A stretch of 11,403 nucleotides of DNA from positions 1 to 11,403 of the forward strand of contig JASLGC010000351.1 of NCBI GenBank assembly GCA_030150335.1. Direction: 5' to 3'. Within the stretch, counting starts at the first letter, position 1. The number at the start of each line of letters is the position of its first letter. This stretch comes from Flavobacterium sp. GTDB lineage: Bacteria; Bacteroidota; Bacteroidia; Flavobacteriales; Flavobacteriaceae. A model generated the notes under the pieces. The model worked only from the letters and a program-made list of their open reading frames with translations, had not been told where the DNA came from and did not search any database. This document shows positions 4,852 through 11,403 of this stretch, piece after piece. The position numbers were made by a program, and so were the translations under genes.

Positions 4852-7572
4852 TTATCTATAAATCTTGTCTGGTGCTTTTCTCTTTTCCCACTTGATATCG
4901 CTCAACATTGAAGAACGAATACCGATGAAGAATCCCCAACTTTGGTATGGTCCGATTGGAACCCAAGAGAAATCCATACGCCAGCTCAATAAGTCTCTTT
5001 CAAATCTCAATTGAGTAAATGTTACCCCTTTTTGTACAAAGTCATAACCTGTTGATACCCCAACTCTCCATTTAGGAGTCAACTCTAAGTTTCCTGAAAT
5101 CATAACTGAATTGTTGACGATTTCGTTTTGTCTTGATGAGTTGTTGTAGGTAAGAGAGTAGGCGAACGTTAAGTCCCAAGGAAGCTTAGCGTTGAAGAAA
5201 CCTTCAAATGGCCTTTCTTCATTTTCATCTCCCAACATACTTTTTCTATTGTCTCCTAACTCCATTGAACGACCGAATAAATCATCTGCTCGTCCACCAT
5301 TGTCAACTGAGTTTTGGTTGTCTTTAGCTGTTCCACCGAACATTGCATCTTTACTTGACATTGACCAGTTAACAGTCATATTCGCACTTGTTAATCTGAA
5401 TAAACTACCACCGTTGTTGATGTTGTATATATCAATACGACGGTTATTGTTGTCAAGAGCATAAGGGTCTAATGTAGCTCCAAAGTTAATCTGCATTTTC
5501 TCTTTGAACAGAGAAGTACCAGCCGATACACGAACAGGAGACCACTTTAATGAGTCCGCAGACATATTATAACCTGTGGAGAAGTTTAAGCTGTTTAAAA
5601 GCATAACTTTCTTCGCTTCCCCTTTTTCGTTTTCATCATCTCGAACTTTCGCTTCAAAGGTGTTACTCAAATTGAAGTTCATCATGTTTGACATCATCTT
5701 ACCAGGGGCTCCAAATATACCACCTTGGAAGCGTGTATAATCTTGCATGGTTTGGCCTGTGGCGTCAATGGCATACGTGTCGTAGTACTTTTCGAAACTC
5801 GGCGTGTATGAATATCCAACACTTGGACGCATTACGTGGCGAATAGCTTGTAGTCGCGCATCCTTGCCAAAGTTGAACGTACCGTAAATCGTAGTTCCGA
5901 TACTTGCGTTGAAGTTATACGTTCTGTAGCTGTCAAAGCCGTTAACGCGAATATCTTCAACTACATTTTTCTCAGGATTATATTCCTTTTTAATCGTGTT
6001 AAAATACCAAACCTCGTTGAAAGCACCCCCTGCAGTAACAGAAAAGTATTTGAACAATTTAAAGTTGGTAGAAATTGGAATACTATGTTGGAAACCTGTA
6101 TTTAAACTATCAAACATTTCTCTTTTAAAGAAATAATCTTCGTGTGTTCTAACTCGGTTTTCTCCGCGAACAGAGTATGTTAAGTTTAAGTTTTTAATAA
6201 TCCCTTTCTTAGCTCCAAATTTAGGCGCAAATGGGAACACACGGTCTACGTTTACTTGCAATGTAGGCAAGGTCATGTTAATCTCCTTCGTGTTTGTCGA
6301 TTGAGAGTGTGTAGCCGTTAACGACATGTTTACTTGAGGTACACCCTCAAAAGTACGTTGGTAACTAATAGATGAACTCATTGTGTTATTCATAGACGCT
6401 CCAACGTTATATGTGTTGTTCGATTGTCTGAAGTACTGGCTACTACCTAAGTTTACCGATGCAGAGAAACGCGAACTCGGATTAGCTTTGCTGTCTTGGT
6501 TGTGGTTCCACTGAATGTTATACAGTTTACTCGACATATAATCAGGAAGTCCTTTTTCACTGAAGATATTGTTTTCGTACCTCAATAACACACGACCGTT
6601 ATATTTATAGCGTTGAGCATACGAACTGTTTAAGCGCAGTCCCCAGCTACCATTTGTGTAGTAATCTCCCAAAACGTTCAAATCTACCTTATCGCTAATG
6701 GCAAAGTAGTATCCTCCGTTTTGAATATAGTAACCTTGTTGGTTTGTATCCCCGAAACTTGGGATAATAAATCCAGACTCAGCTTTTTCCGACATTGGAA
6801 AAAATGCGAATGGCAGCCCAATAGGGGTAGGTACATCAGCGATAACCATATTCGTTACCCCTGTAATAACCTTTTTACCAGGTACAAGTTTAATCTTTCT
6901 CGTTTTGAAGTAATATTCAGGGTCGTCTAAGTCTTTAGCAGTTGTAAAAATAACGTCCTTCATGAAGTACACAGAGTCATTCTCTTTCTTAGTCAATTCA
7001 GATTTAATTCTAAATTCCCCTTGAGAAGTTCTCGATTTCCAAACTAATGCTTTTTTCGTTTTAGAGTTAAAACGGATAGAGTCAGGTTCAACGATTTGGT
7101 CCCCTTGTTTGAATACAGGAAATTGAGACATTGCACCAACACTATCTTTAATACCACCAGCTGAGATTTCGTTTGTTTCGTAGTTAAAAACAATCTTTCC
7201 CGCAGTTAGTTCAAAGTCTTGGTATTTTACCTCTGCCTCGTTATATAAGGTGATTTCTTTTTTATTCAGGTCTATTTTCTCATAGTCCTTCGCTTTTCTA
7301 TACACCATATCCTCTAAAAGAGGCTTCTCTTTAGGGGTAAGCGAGTCGTTTTTGACCTGTTTTGTATTGTCTTTTATAGAATCTTTTTTTGCTCCATTTT
7401 TGGGCATAGAAGAAGGAGCTATAGTGTCCTTAACCGTTGCTATAGAATCTTTTGGAGTATTGGAGTTGACCGGTACGTATTTTTTATTAAATTCCTGAGC
7501 AGTGCTTTTTTGAGAAAAAATGGCACTAAAAATGAATAAAATAAAAACGATATTAAAAATATTTGTTCGCAA
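4852..7572 (-). CDS. lptD: Putative LPS assembly outer-membrane protein LptD (OstA/Imp type)
   Basis: This 906-residue protein is predicted to insert lipopolysaccharide into the outer leaflet of the outer membrane. A signal peptide lies at about 1-25 (hydrophobic FNIVFILFIFSAIFS, then STAQ). A Lys/Asp/Ser/Thr-rich low-complexity linker follows (about 30-85), then an LptA/OstA-like beta domain (about 90-245). From about 246 to the end comes a long beta-barrel with many alternating Tyr/Phe/Ser/Asn strands. The segment PTPIGLPFAFFPMSEKAESG (248-267) is typical of Bacteroidota LptD. The start is TTG at 7572: an in-frame stop lies about ten codons upstream, and the first internal Met is after residue 50, which would lose the signal peptide. 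I find no cysteine in the whole protein. It diverges from the amidase gene and precedes ridA. Confidence 0.88.
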   Translation of the reverse strand: MRTNIFNIVFILFIFSAIFSQKSTAQEFNKKYVPVNSNTPKDSIATVKDTIAPSSMPKNGAKKDSIKDNTKQVKNDSLTPKEKPLLEDMVYRKAKDYEKIDLNKKEITLYNEAEVKYQDFELTAGKIVFNYETNEISAGGIKDSVGAMSQFPVFKQGDQIVEPDSIRFNSKTKKALVWKSRTSQGEFRIKSELTKKENDSVYFMKDVIFTTAKDLDDPEYYFKTRKIKLVPGKKVITGVTNMVIADVPTPIGLPFAFFPMSEKAESGFIIPSFGDTNQQGYYIQNGGYYFAISDKVDLNVLGDYYTNGSWGLRLNSSYAQRYKYNGRVLLRYENNIFSEKGLPDYMSSKLYNIQWNHNQDSKANPSSRFSASVNLGSSQYFRQSNNTYNVGASMNNTMSSSISYQRTFEGVPQVNMSLTATHSQSTNTKEINMTLPTLQVNVDRVFPFAPKFGAKKGIIKNLNLTYSVRGENRVRTHEDYFFKREMFDSLNTGFQHSIPISTNFKLFKYFSVTAGGAFNEVWYFNTIKKEYNPEKNVVEDIRVNGFDSYRTYNFNASIGTTIYGTFNFGKDARLQAIRHVMRPSVGYSYTPSFEKYYDTYAIDATGQTMQDYTRFQGGIFGAPGKMMSNMMNFNLSNTFEAKVRDDENEKGEAKKVMLLNSLNFSTGYNMSADSLKWSPVRVSAGTSLFKEKMQINFGATLDPYALDNNNRRIDIYNINNGGSLFRLTSANMTVNWSMSSKDAMFGGTAKDNQNSVDNGGRADDLFGRSMELGDNRKSMLGDENEERPFEGFFNAKLPWDLTFAYSLTYNNSSRQNEIVNNSVMISGNLELTPKWRVGVSTGYDFVQKGVTFTQLRFERDLLSWRMDFSWVPIGPYQSWGFFIGIRSSMLSDIKWEKRKAPDKIYR

Positions 7573-7594
7573 ACCTATATATATGCTATTTTTG

Positions 7595-7627
7595 TAAAAC
7601 TAAGCTCGTTTTTTTAAACGTGTCAAA
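7595..7627 (-). promoter_or_regulatory. Candidate promoter for lptD-ridA
   Basis: Read on the minus strand, TTTG (7627-7624) is followed after 21 bases by TAGTTTTA (7602-7595). This is one base from the TAnnTTTG form with normal spacing. The TTG start codon at 7572 would lie about 20 bases past the box, giving a short leader and supporting that start. An inverted repeat, CGTTT/AAACG (7607-7611, 7616-7620), sits between the boxes and could be an operator or chance. Confidence 0.5.
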
Positions 7628-7695
7628 CTTACATATATTTTTCCTGAAAAATGTAATTTTTATTTAAATTATAAAACATTATAAATATCTTTTTT

Positions 7696-8847
7696 ATGAA
7701 TTGCAGTCGTTCTAAACTGTTCGCTTTACTAACTATTTTATTGGTATGTTTTTCTGTATCGGCACAGAAAAATCAAAAATTCAAAGTTGTCTTAGACCCG
7801 GGACATGGGGGGAAAGATACAGGTACTAATCACAAGAAGAATATAGAGAAGGACATCGTTCTTGCTGTAGCTCTTGAAGTAGGGAAGATATTAGAAAAAC
7901 AATCGGACATTGAGGTGTTTTACACACGTAAAACAGATGTGTTCGTTCCAGTAAAAGAAAGGTCAGTATTAGCGAATAATAACAATGGTAATGTGTTTAT
8001 CTCTATTCACTGTAATGGAGTAAATTCAGAAGCAGCATCAGGTACGGAAACATTCGTAATGGGTTTGAGTAAAAACAAATCTAACCTTGACGTGGCAAAA
8101 ACGGAGAACTCCGTAATTATGATGGAGGATGACTATAAAACTAAATACGCAGGTTTTGACCCATCATCTCCTGAGTCTATTATTGGGTTGACTTTAATTC
8201 AAGAGGACTATATTCACCAAAGTATTGACTTGGCTGGTCGTGTACAAGATGGATTTACAAACGACTTAAAAAGAAAAAATAGAGGTGTGAAGCAAGGACC
8301 GTTCTGGGTATTACACGGAGCGTTTATGCCAAGTGTACTTATCGAGTTAGGATTTGTGTCTAATACAGCAGAGGGAAATTACCTTACTTCATCTAAAGGA
8401 CAAAAAGAATTAGCAGCGTCTATTGCAAAAGGTATCGTTAGTTACAAAGCAGCATATTATGGAGGTGGTAGTGTAATTGTGGCTGATAAATCTGCAGTGA
8501 CAACAAATAAGTCAACAGCTACAACAAACAAAACGACTACGACTACTACTAAGAATAATTCTAAAAGTAGTACAACGAGTACTAAAAACACGAAGAATGT
8601 CAATTTTAAAGTGCAAATTGCAGCGAGTGCAAAGGTGTTAGCTTTGAAACCTCAGAATTTTGGTGGTCTTAAAGGGGTAACAATGCAGAAATCAGGCAAA
8701 TTAAACAAGTATTTTTACGGGAATACAAGTGACTATGCTACGGCTAAAAAGTTGTTGCAGGAAGCTAAATCTAAAGGACATAAATCAGCATTTATCGTAG
8801 CTTACAAGAATGGAAAGTCAGTGAGTGTCGAAGAAGCTTTAAAATAA
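7696..8847 (+). CDS. N-acetylmuramoyl-L-alanine amidase (Amidase_3) with C-terminal SPOR-like domain
   Basis: This is a periplasmic zinc amidase that cleaves the amide between MurNAc and the stem peptide of peptidoglycan, as in cell separation and wall remodelling. The protein has 383 residues. A signal peptide occupies about 1-23 (LLTILLVCFSVSA). The Amidase_3 domain spans about 29-255, with zinc ligands His37 in DPGHGG, Glu51 and His105 in SIHCN, and catalytic Glu217 in IELGFVSN. A Thr/Ser/Lys/Asn-rich linker (about 262-303) leads to a SPOR-like C-terminus (about 304-383: FKVQIAASAK at its start, late SAFIVAYKNGK). Such domains bind septal peptidoglycan stripped of stem peptides. It is AmiC-like by domain content, but the gene name is not certain. 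It diverges from lptD, and mlaD follows after 56 bases. No clear promoter box was found upstream. Confidence 0.92.
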   Translation: MNCSRSKLFALLTILLVCFSVSAQKNQKFKVVLDPGHGGKDTGTNHKKNIEKDIVLAVALEVGKILEKQSDIEVFYTRKTDVFVPVKERSVLANNNNGNVFISIHCNGVNSEAASGTETFVMGLSKNKSNLDVAKTENSVIMMEDDYKTKYAGFDPSSPESIIGLTLIQEDYIHQSIDLAGRVQDGFTNDLKRKNRGVKQGPFWVLHGAFMPSVLIELGFVSNTAEGNYLTSSKGQKELAASIAKGIVSYKAAYYGGGSVIVADKSAVTTNKSTATTNKTTTTTTKNNSKSSTTSTKNTKNVNFKVQIAASAKVLALKPQNFGGLKGVTMQKSGKLNKYFYGNTSDYATAKKLLQEAKSKGHKSAFIVAYKNGKSVSVEEALK

Positions 8848-8873
8848 TATCGAATGCGTAAGAAATAAAAGTT

Positions 8874-8881
8874 TATTTTTG
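8874..8881 (+). promoter_or_regulatory. Perfect -7 box (TAnnTTTG) upstream of mlaD
   Basis: TATTTTTG matches the flavobacterial -7 consensus exactly and lies 22 bases before the mlaD start. No good TTG is found at 17-23 bases upstream, so the -33 side is poor. It may be an internal promoter that adds to read-through from the amidase gene, because no terminator lies between the two genes. Confidence 0.4.
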
Positions 8882-8903
8882 CGTGTATTAAAAAGAATAA
8901 GTT

Positions 8904-9863
8904 TTGAAAATATCAAAAGAAATTAAGACAGCTATTTTAGTATTAGGGGCAATAGCTCTATTCATTTGGGGATATTCTTTCTTGAAAGGAACCAGTGTTT
9001 TTGACAACAGTACTAAATACTATGTGGAGTATGACAATGTAGAAGGATTGACAACTTCTTCGAATGTTACAATCAACGGGTTAGTAGTTGGTAAAGTCTC
9101 TAAAATTAGTTTAGACAATAAGTCTGGTAAACTAAATGTAGAGTTATTAATGACTCAAAATGTAGATATTGCTAAAAGCAGCGTTGCTACGATTTATTCT
9201 CCTGGATTAATTGGTGGTAAAGCAGTAATGATTAACCCTCAGTTTGGTAACACAGACTACGCTCAGTCAGGAGACTTCATTAAAGGAGACCTTCAAAAAG
9301 ATATGACTGATAAGTTATCAGAAGAAATATTACCTCTAAAAGATAAAGTAGAGGCAGTATTAGCTAATGCTAACGAAATGATCCTTGCTTTAAACAGCAT
9401 CATGGACGAAAAAATGCAAGCAGACTTAAAAGGAGCGGTTCACGAATTAAACGGTACTTTAGCTGGAGCAAACAAAATGATTGCTACTTCTGGACCTAAG
9501 TTAGACGGTACATTGAATAACTTAAATACAATGAGTACTAACTTCGCTGCATTATCAACAGATTTAAAATCTTTGGATATTCAATCAACGTTTACTAAAT
9601 TAGACAATGCAACTGCCAACATGGATAAAATTATGGCTGACATCCAAAATGGTAAAGGTTCTGTAGGTAAATTGTTGAAAGACGAAGAACTATACGCTAA
9701 CCTTACAGGTGCATCAAAAGAATTAGAATTACTATTAGGTGATTTGAAAAATAATCCAAAACGTTACGTTCATTTCTCTTTATTTGGTAAAAAGGCGACA
9801 CCTTACCAAGCAAAAGAAGGAGAAACTGTAATTGTAGTGGAGGAGAATACCGAGAATAACTAA
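8904..9863 (+). CDS. MlaD-family (MCE domain) lipid transport substrate-binding protein
   Basis: This 319-residue protein is anchored by one N-terminal membrane helix (about 9-25: AILVLGAIALFIWGYSF). Its MCE domain (about 37-114) shows the typical VEGLTTSSNVTINGLVVGKV stretch and SPGLIGGKAVMI. An amphipathic alpha-helical, probably coiled-coil region with repeated LN.T/MN patterns follows (about 135-285). MCE proteins form hexameric rings or tubes that carry phospholipids between inner and outer membranes, normally with an MlaE-like permease and MlaF-like ATPase. Neither partner is in this window. The start is TTG 8904: the in-frame stop TAA at 8898-8900 excludes any upstream start, and the next Met would remove the membrane helix and part of the MCE domain. 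Its place between the amidase and lptD genes supports an envelope role. Substrate is unknown. Confidence 0.9.
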   Translation: MKISKEIKTAILVLGAIALFIWGYSFLKGTSVFDNSTKYYVEYDNVEGLTTSSNVTINGLVVGKVSKISLDNKSGKLNVELLMTQNVDIAKSSVATIYSPGLIGGKAVMINPQFGNTDYAQSGDFIKGDLQKDMTDKLSEEILPLKDKVEAVLANANEMILALNSIMDEKMQADLKGAVHELNGTLAGANKMIATSGPKLDGTLNNLNTMSTNFAALSTDLKSLDIQSTFTKLDNATANMDKIMADIQNGKGSVGKLLKDEELYANLTGASKELELLLGDLKNNPKRYVHFSLFGKKATPYQAKEGETVIVVEENTENN

Positions 9864-9913
9864 ACCAACCAACAAAGATCAACTAACAATTTTTTGAAAC
9901 AATTATTACTACT

Positions 9914-11239
9914 ATGCAGTATTTAGGCCAAGTATTTTTTTTACTTCTATTAGTTGTTGGTTTTGGCTTTTTCATTAAGAATATAAAGAAGCTAATCCGC
10001 AACATTAAATTAGGACGTGATATTGATCGTTCTGATAACCCAAAAGAACGCTGGAAAAATATGATTCGCGTTGCTTTAGGGCAATCTAAGATGGTTAAAA
10101 GACCTATCCCAGCCATTCTACACATTTTTGTGTATGTAGGTTTCGTGATTATTAACATTGAAATGTTAGAAATCATGATAGATGGACTATTCGGTACTCA
10201 CAGAGCGTTTTCGTTCTTAGGTTCAGGATATAACTTTTTGATAGGATTCTTTGAAATACTTGCATTCCTTGTAATTTTTGGAGTTGTAGTATTTTGGATC
10301 AGAAGAAACGTAATCAAGCTTAGACGTTTTAACCAACCAGAAATGGAAGGGTGGGCTAAGCGTGATGCAAACAACATTATTTACATCGAAACAATCTTAA
10401 TGTGTTTCTTTTTAGTAATGAATGCAGCTGATTACTTCTTACAAACGCAAGCATATACACACTATAACGAGGCAGGAGCATTCCCAATCTCAGGATTTAT
10501 TAGTCCTATTTTTGATGGAATGAGCTTATCTACGGTAGCTTTTATTGAGCGTTTTTGTTGGTGGGCACATATTATAGGGGTGATGTTCTTCATGAACTAC
10601 CTTTATTATTCAAAACACCTACACATTTTCTTAGCATTCCCAAACACGTATTATGCGAACTTAGAGCCACAAGGAGAATTTGACAACTTAGCTTCTGTTA
10701 CTAAAGAAGTGCAGTTGATGATGGATCCTAATGCAGACCCATTTGCAGCTCCTGCAGAACCGGAAGGTGAGCCAGAGAAATTTGGTGCGCAAGACGTAAT
10801 GGATTTAAACTGGGTTCAGTTGATGAACGCATACTCTTGTACAGAGTGTGGACGTTGTACATCTTCATGTCCGCAGAACCTTACAGGGAAGAAACTTTCA
10901 CCACGTAAGATTATGATGTCAACACGTGACCGTTTAGAGGACGTTAGTAAAATAATGGATGCTAACAATGGTCAGTTTGTAGACGACGGAAAAACGTTGT
11001 TAAACGATTATATTACAGCAGAAGAGCTTTGGGCTTGTAATACTTGTAATGCATGTGTGGAAGAATGTCCGATTGACATTAGTCCGTTGTCTATTATCAT
11101 GGATATGAGACGTTATTTGGTAATGGAGCAAAGTGCTGCGCCAACAGAGCTAAACAATATGATGCAAAATATTGAAAACAATGGAGCACCTTGGCAGTAT
11201 AACCAAATGGATCGATTAAACTGGAAAGACGAAAACTAA
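9914..11239 (+). CDS. Membrane-bound heme-b-like/double [4Fe-4S] ferredoxin oxidoreductase (NarI/HdrDE/GlpC-like)
   Basis: This 441-residue fusion has an N-terminal membrane part with helices near 5-22, 65-85, 108-130, 155-172 and 212-232. His70, His219, His235 and His237 lie in or beside helices, as expected for heme b ligands of NarI-like cytochromes. A Pro/Glu/Asp-rich linker (about 270-292) leads to a cytoplasmic double-cluster ferredoxin domain: C309-C312-C315-C319P and C375-C378-C381-C385P. This layout matches the membrane plus Fe-S half of HdrD/GlpC-type and electron-transfer-flavoprotein:quinone oxidoreductase-like proteins. It probably passes electrons to or from menaquinone. The next gene is a CCG-domain Fe-S protein, probably its partner. 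Electron donor and physiological reaction are unknown. The ATG start lies just before the first helix; the 50-base leader after mlaD has no terminator. Confidence 0.82.
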   Translation: MQYLGQVFFLLLLVVGFGFFIKNIKKLIRNIKLGRDIDRSDNPKERWKNMIRVALGQSKMVKRPIPAILHIFVYVGFVIINIEMLEIMIDGLFGTHRAFSFLGSGYNFLIGFFEILAFLVIFGVVVFWIRRNVIKLRRFNQPEMEGWAKRDANNIIYIETILMCFFLVMNAADYFLQTQAYTHYNEAGAFPISGFISPIFDGMSLSTVAFIERFCWWAHIIGVMFFMNYLYYSKHLHIFLAFPNTYYANLEPQGEFDNLASVTKEVQLMMDPNADPFAAPAEPEGEPEKFGAQDVMDLNWVQLMNAYSCTECGRCTSSCPQNLTGKKLSPRKIMMSTRDRLEDVSKIMDANNGQFVDDGKTLLNDYITAEELWACNTCNACVEECPIDISPLSIIMDMRRYLVMEQSAAPTELNNMMQNIENNGAPWQYNQMDRLNWKDEN

Positions 11240-11252
11240 TTAACTAACAATC

Positions 11253-11273
11253 ATAATCCCTTCGGGAGATTAT
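11253..11273 (+). other. Intercistronic hairpin with TTCG tetraloop
   Basis: ATAATCCC pairs with GG-A-GATTAT around a TTCG loop closed by C-G: eight base pairs with a single bulged A at 11267. No T-tract follows, so it is not a typical terminator. It lies in the 53-base gap between the two Fe-S genes and may affect mRNA stability or the ratio of the two proteins. Function is inferred. Confidence 0.5.
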
Positions 11274-11292
11274 CACAATACATTCAAATATT

Positions 11293-11403
11293 ATGTCAGA
11301 AAATTTAGTAGTGCCTACAATGGCTGAAATGATGGCAAAGGGCGAGCAACCAGAAGTTTTGTTTTGGGTTGGTTGTTCAGGGAGTTTTGACGATAGAGCA
11401 AAG
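11293..11403 (+). CDS. CCG-domain (HdrB-like) Fe-S binding protein, N-terminal part (3' end outside window)
   Basis: An ATG at 11293 opens a frame that runs to the window end: 37 codons with no stop. After a short hydrophilic lead (MSENLVVPTMAEMMAKGEQP), the sequence PEVLFWVGCSGSFDDRAK matches the beginning of CCG-domain proteins of the HdrB/GlpC type. There the Cys in VGC is the first residue of a CCG cluster-binding motif set. Family members bind a [4Fe-4S] or non-cubane cluster and act with a double-ferredoxin subunit. It directly follows the membrane Fe-S protein, which fits a two-subunit complex. Only the N-terminus can be checked, so cluster type and length are unknown. Confidence 0.8.
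   Translation, partial: MSENLVVPTMAEMMAKGEQPEVLFWVGCSGSFDDRAK

Noticed and set aside
5192..5464. Plus-strand open frame of 90 codons
   Set aside because: It is antisense within lptD; no start signal, no family features.
6721..6930. Plus-strand open frame of 69 codons
   Set aside because: It is antisense within lptD, opposite a conserved LptD segment; no independent support.
8507..8604. Thr/Ser/Lys-rich tract in the amidase as a possible frameshift or variable repeat
   Set aside because: The frame continues cleanly into a SPOR-like domain; the tract is best read as a flexible linker between domains.
9883..10176. Minus-strand open frame of 97 codons
   Set aside because: It is antisense to the membrane helices of the Fe-S oxidoreductase; hydrophobic content reflects the opposite strand.

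Overview
The window is chromosomal DNA from a Bacteroidota bacterium, most likely a member of the Flavobacteriia. The DNA is AT-rich. Start sites lack clear Shine-Dalgarno sequences and have A-rich leaders. Several upstream regions carry the flavobacterial promoter form (TTG, a spacer of about 20, then TAnnTTTG or a near match). The gene families and their order (TamB, then pfkA-gapA-BadF kinase-mgsA; lptD-ridA divergent from amiC-mlaD-Fe-S oxidoreductase) are also typical of the group. Genus is not decidable from the window; a Myroides- or Flavobacterium-like organism is an impression only.

Left part (1-3795, all + strand): the C-terminus of a TamB-family envelope protein, then a tight four-gene cluster. 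It encodes ATP-dependent phosphofructokinase, glyceraldehyde-3-phosphate dehydrogenase, a BadF/BadG-type sugar kinase homologue and methylglyoxal synthase. Gaps are 12-21 bases, and a strong intrinsic terminator closes the cluster at 3817-3851. The set joins both key steps of lower glycolysis to the methylglyoxal bypass, which relieves triose-phosphate build-up.

Middle (3796-4443): a 648-base convergent intergenic region with no convincing gene. It is rich in structure: the mgsA terminator, a 20/21-base tandem repeat with repeated GTAAAA/TTTTAC hexamers, a cluster of degenerate TCG...CTGA units whose inverted repeats interleave, a 10-base direct repeat, an 11-bp perfect hairpin, and the ridA terminator. 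This is the least explained part of the window.

Right part (4444-11403): an lptD-ridA unit on the minus strand diverges from a plus-strand series. That series holds a SPOR-tailed N-acetylmuramoyl-L-alanine amidase, an MlaD/MCE-domain lipid-transport protein, a membrane-bound heme-b-like plus double-[4Fe-4S] oxidoreductase, and the first 37 codons of a CCG-domain Fe-S partner. LptD, the amidase and MlaD give this half an outer-envelope theme; the Fe-S pair is probably a quinone-linked electron-transfer module of unknown donor. Two envelope genes (lptD and mlaD) appear to start at TTG.

Overall this is mainly conserved core genome. I see no clear new defence, mobile or biosynthetic system. The intergenic repeat region and the uncharacterised Fe-S module are the best candidates for a second look.
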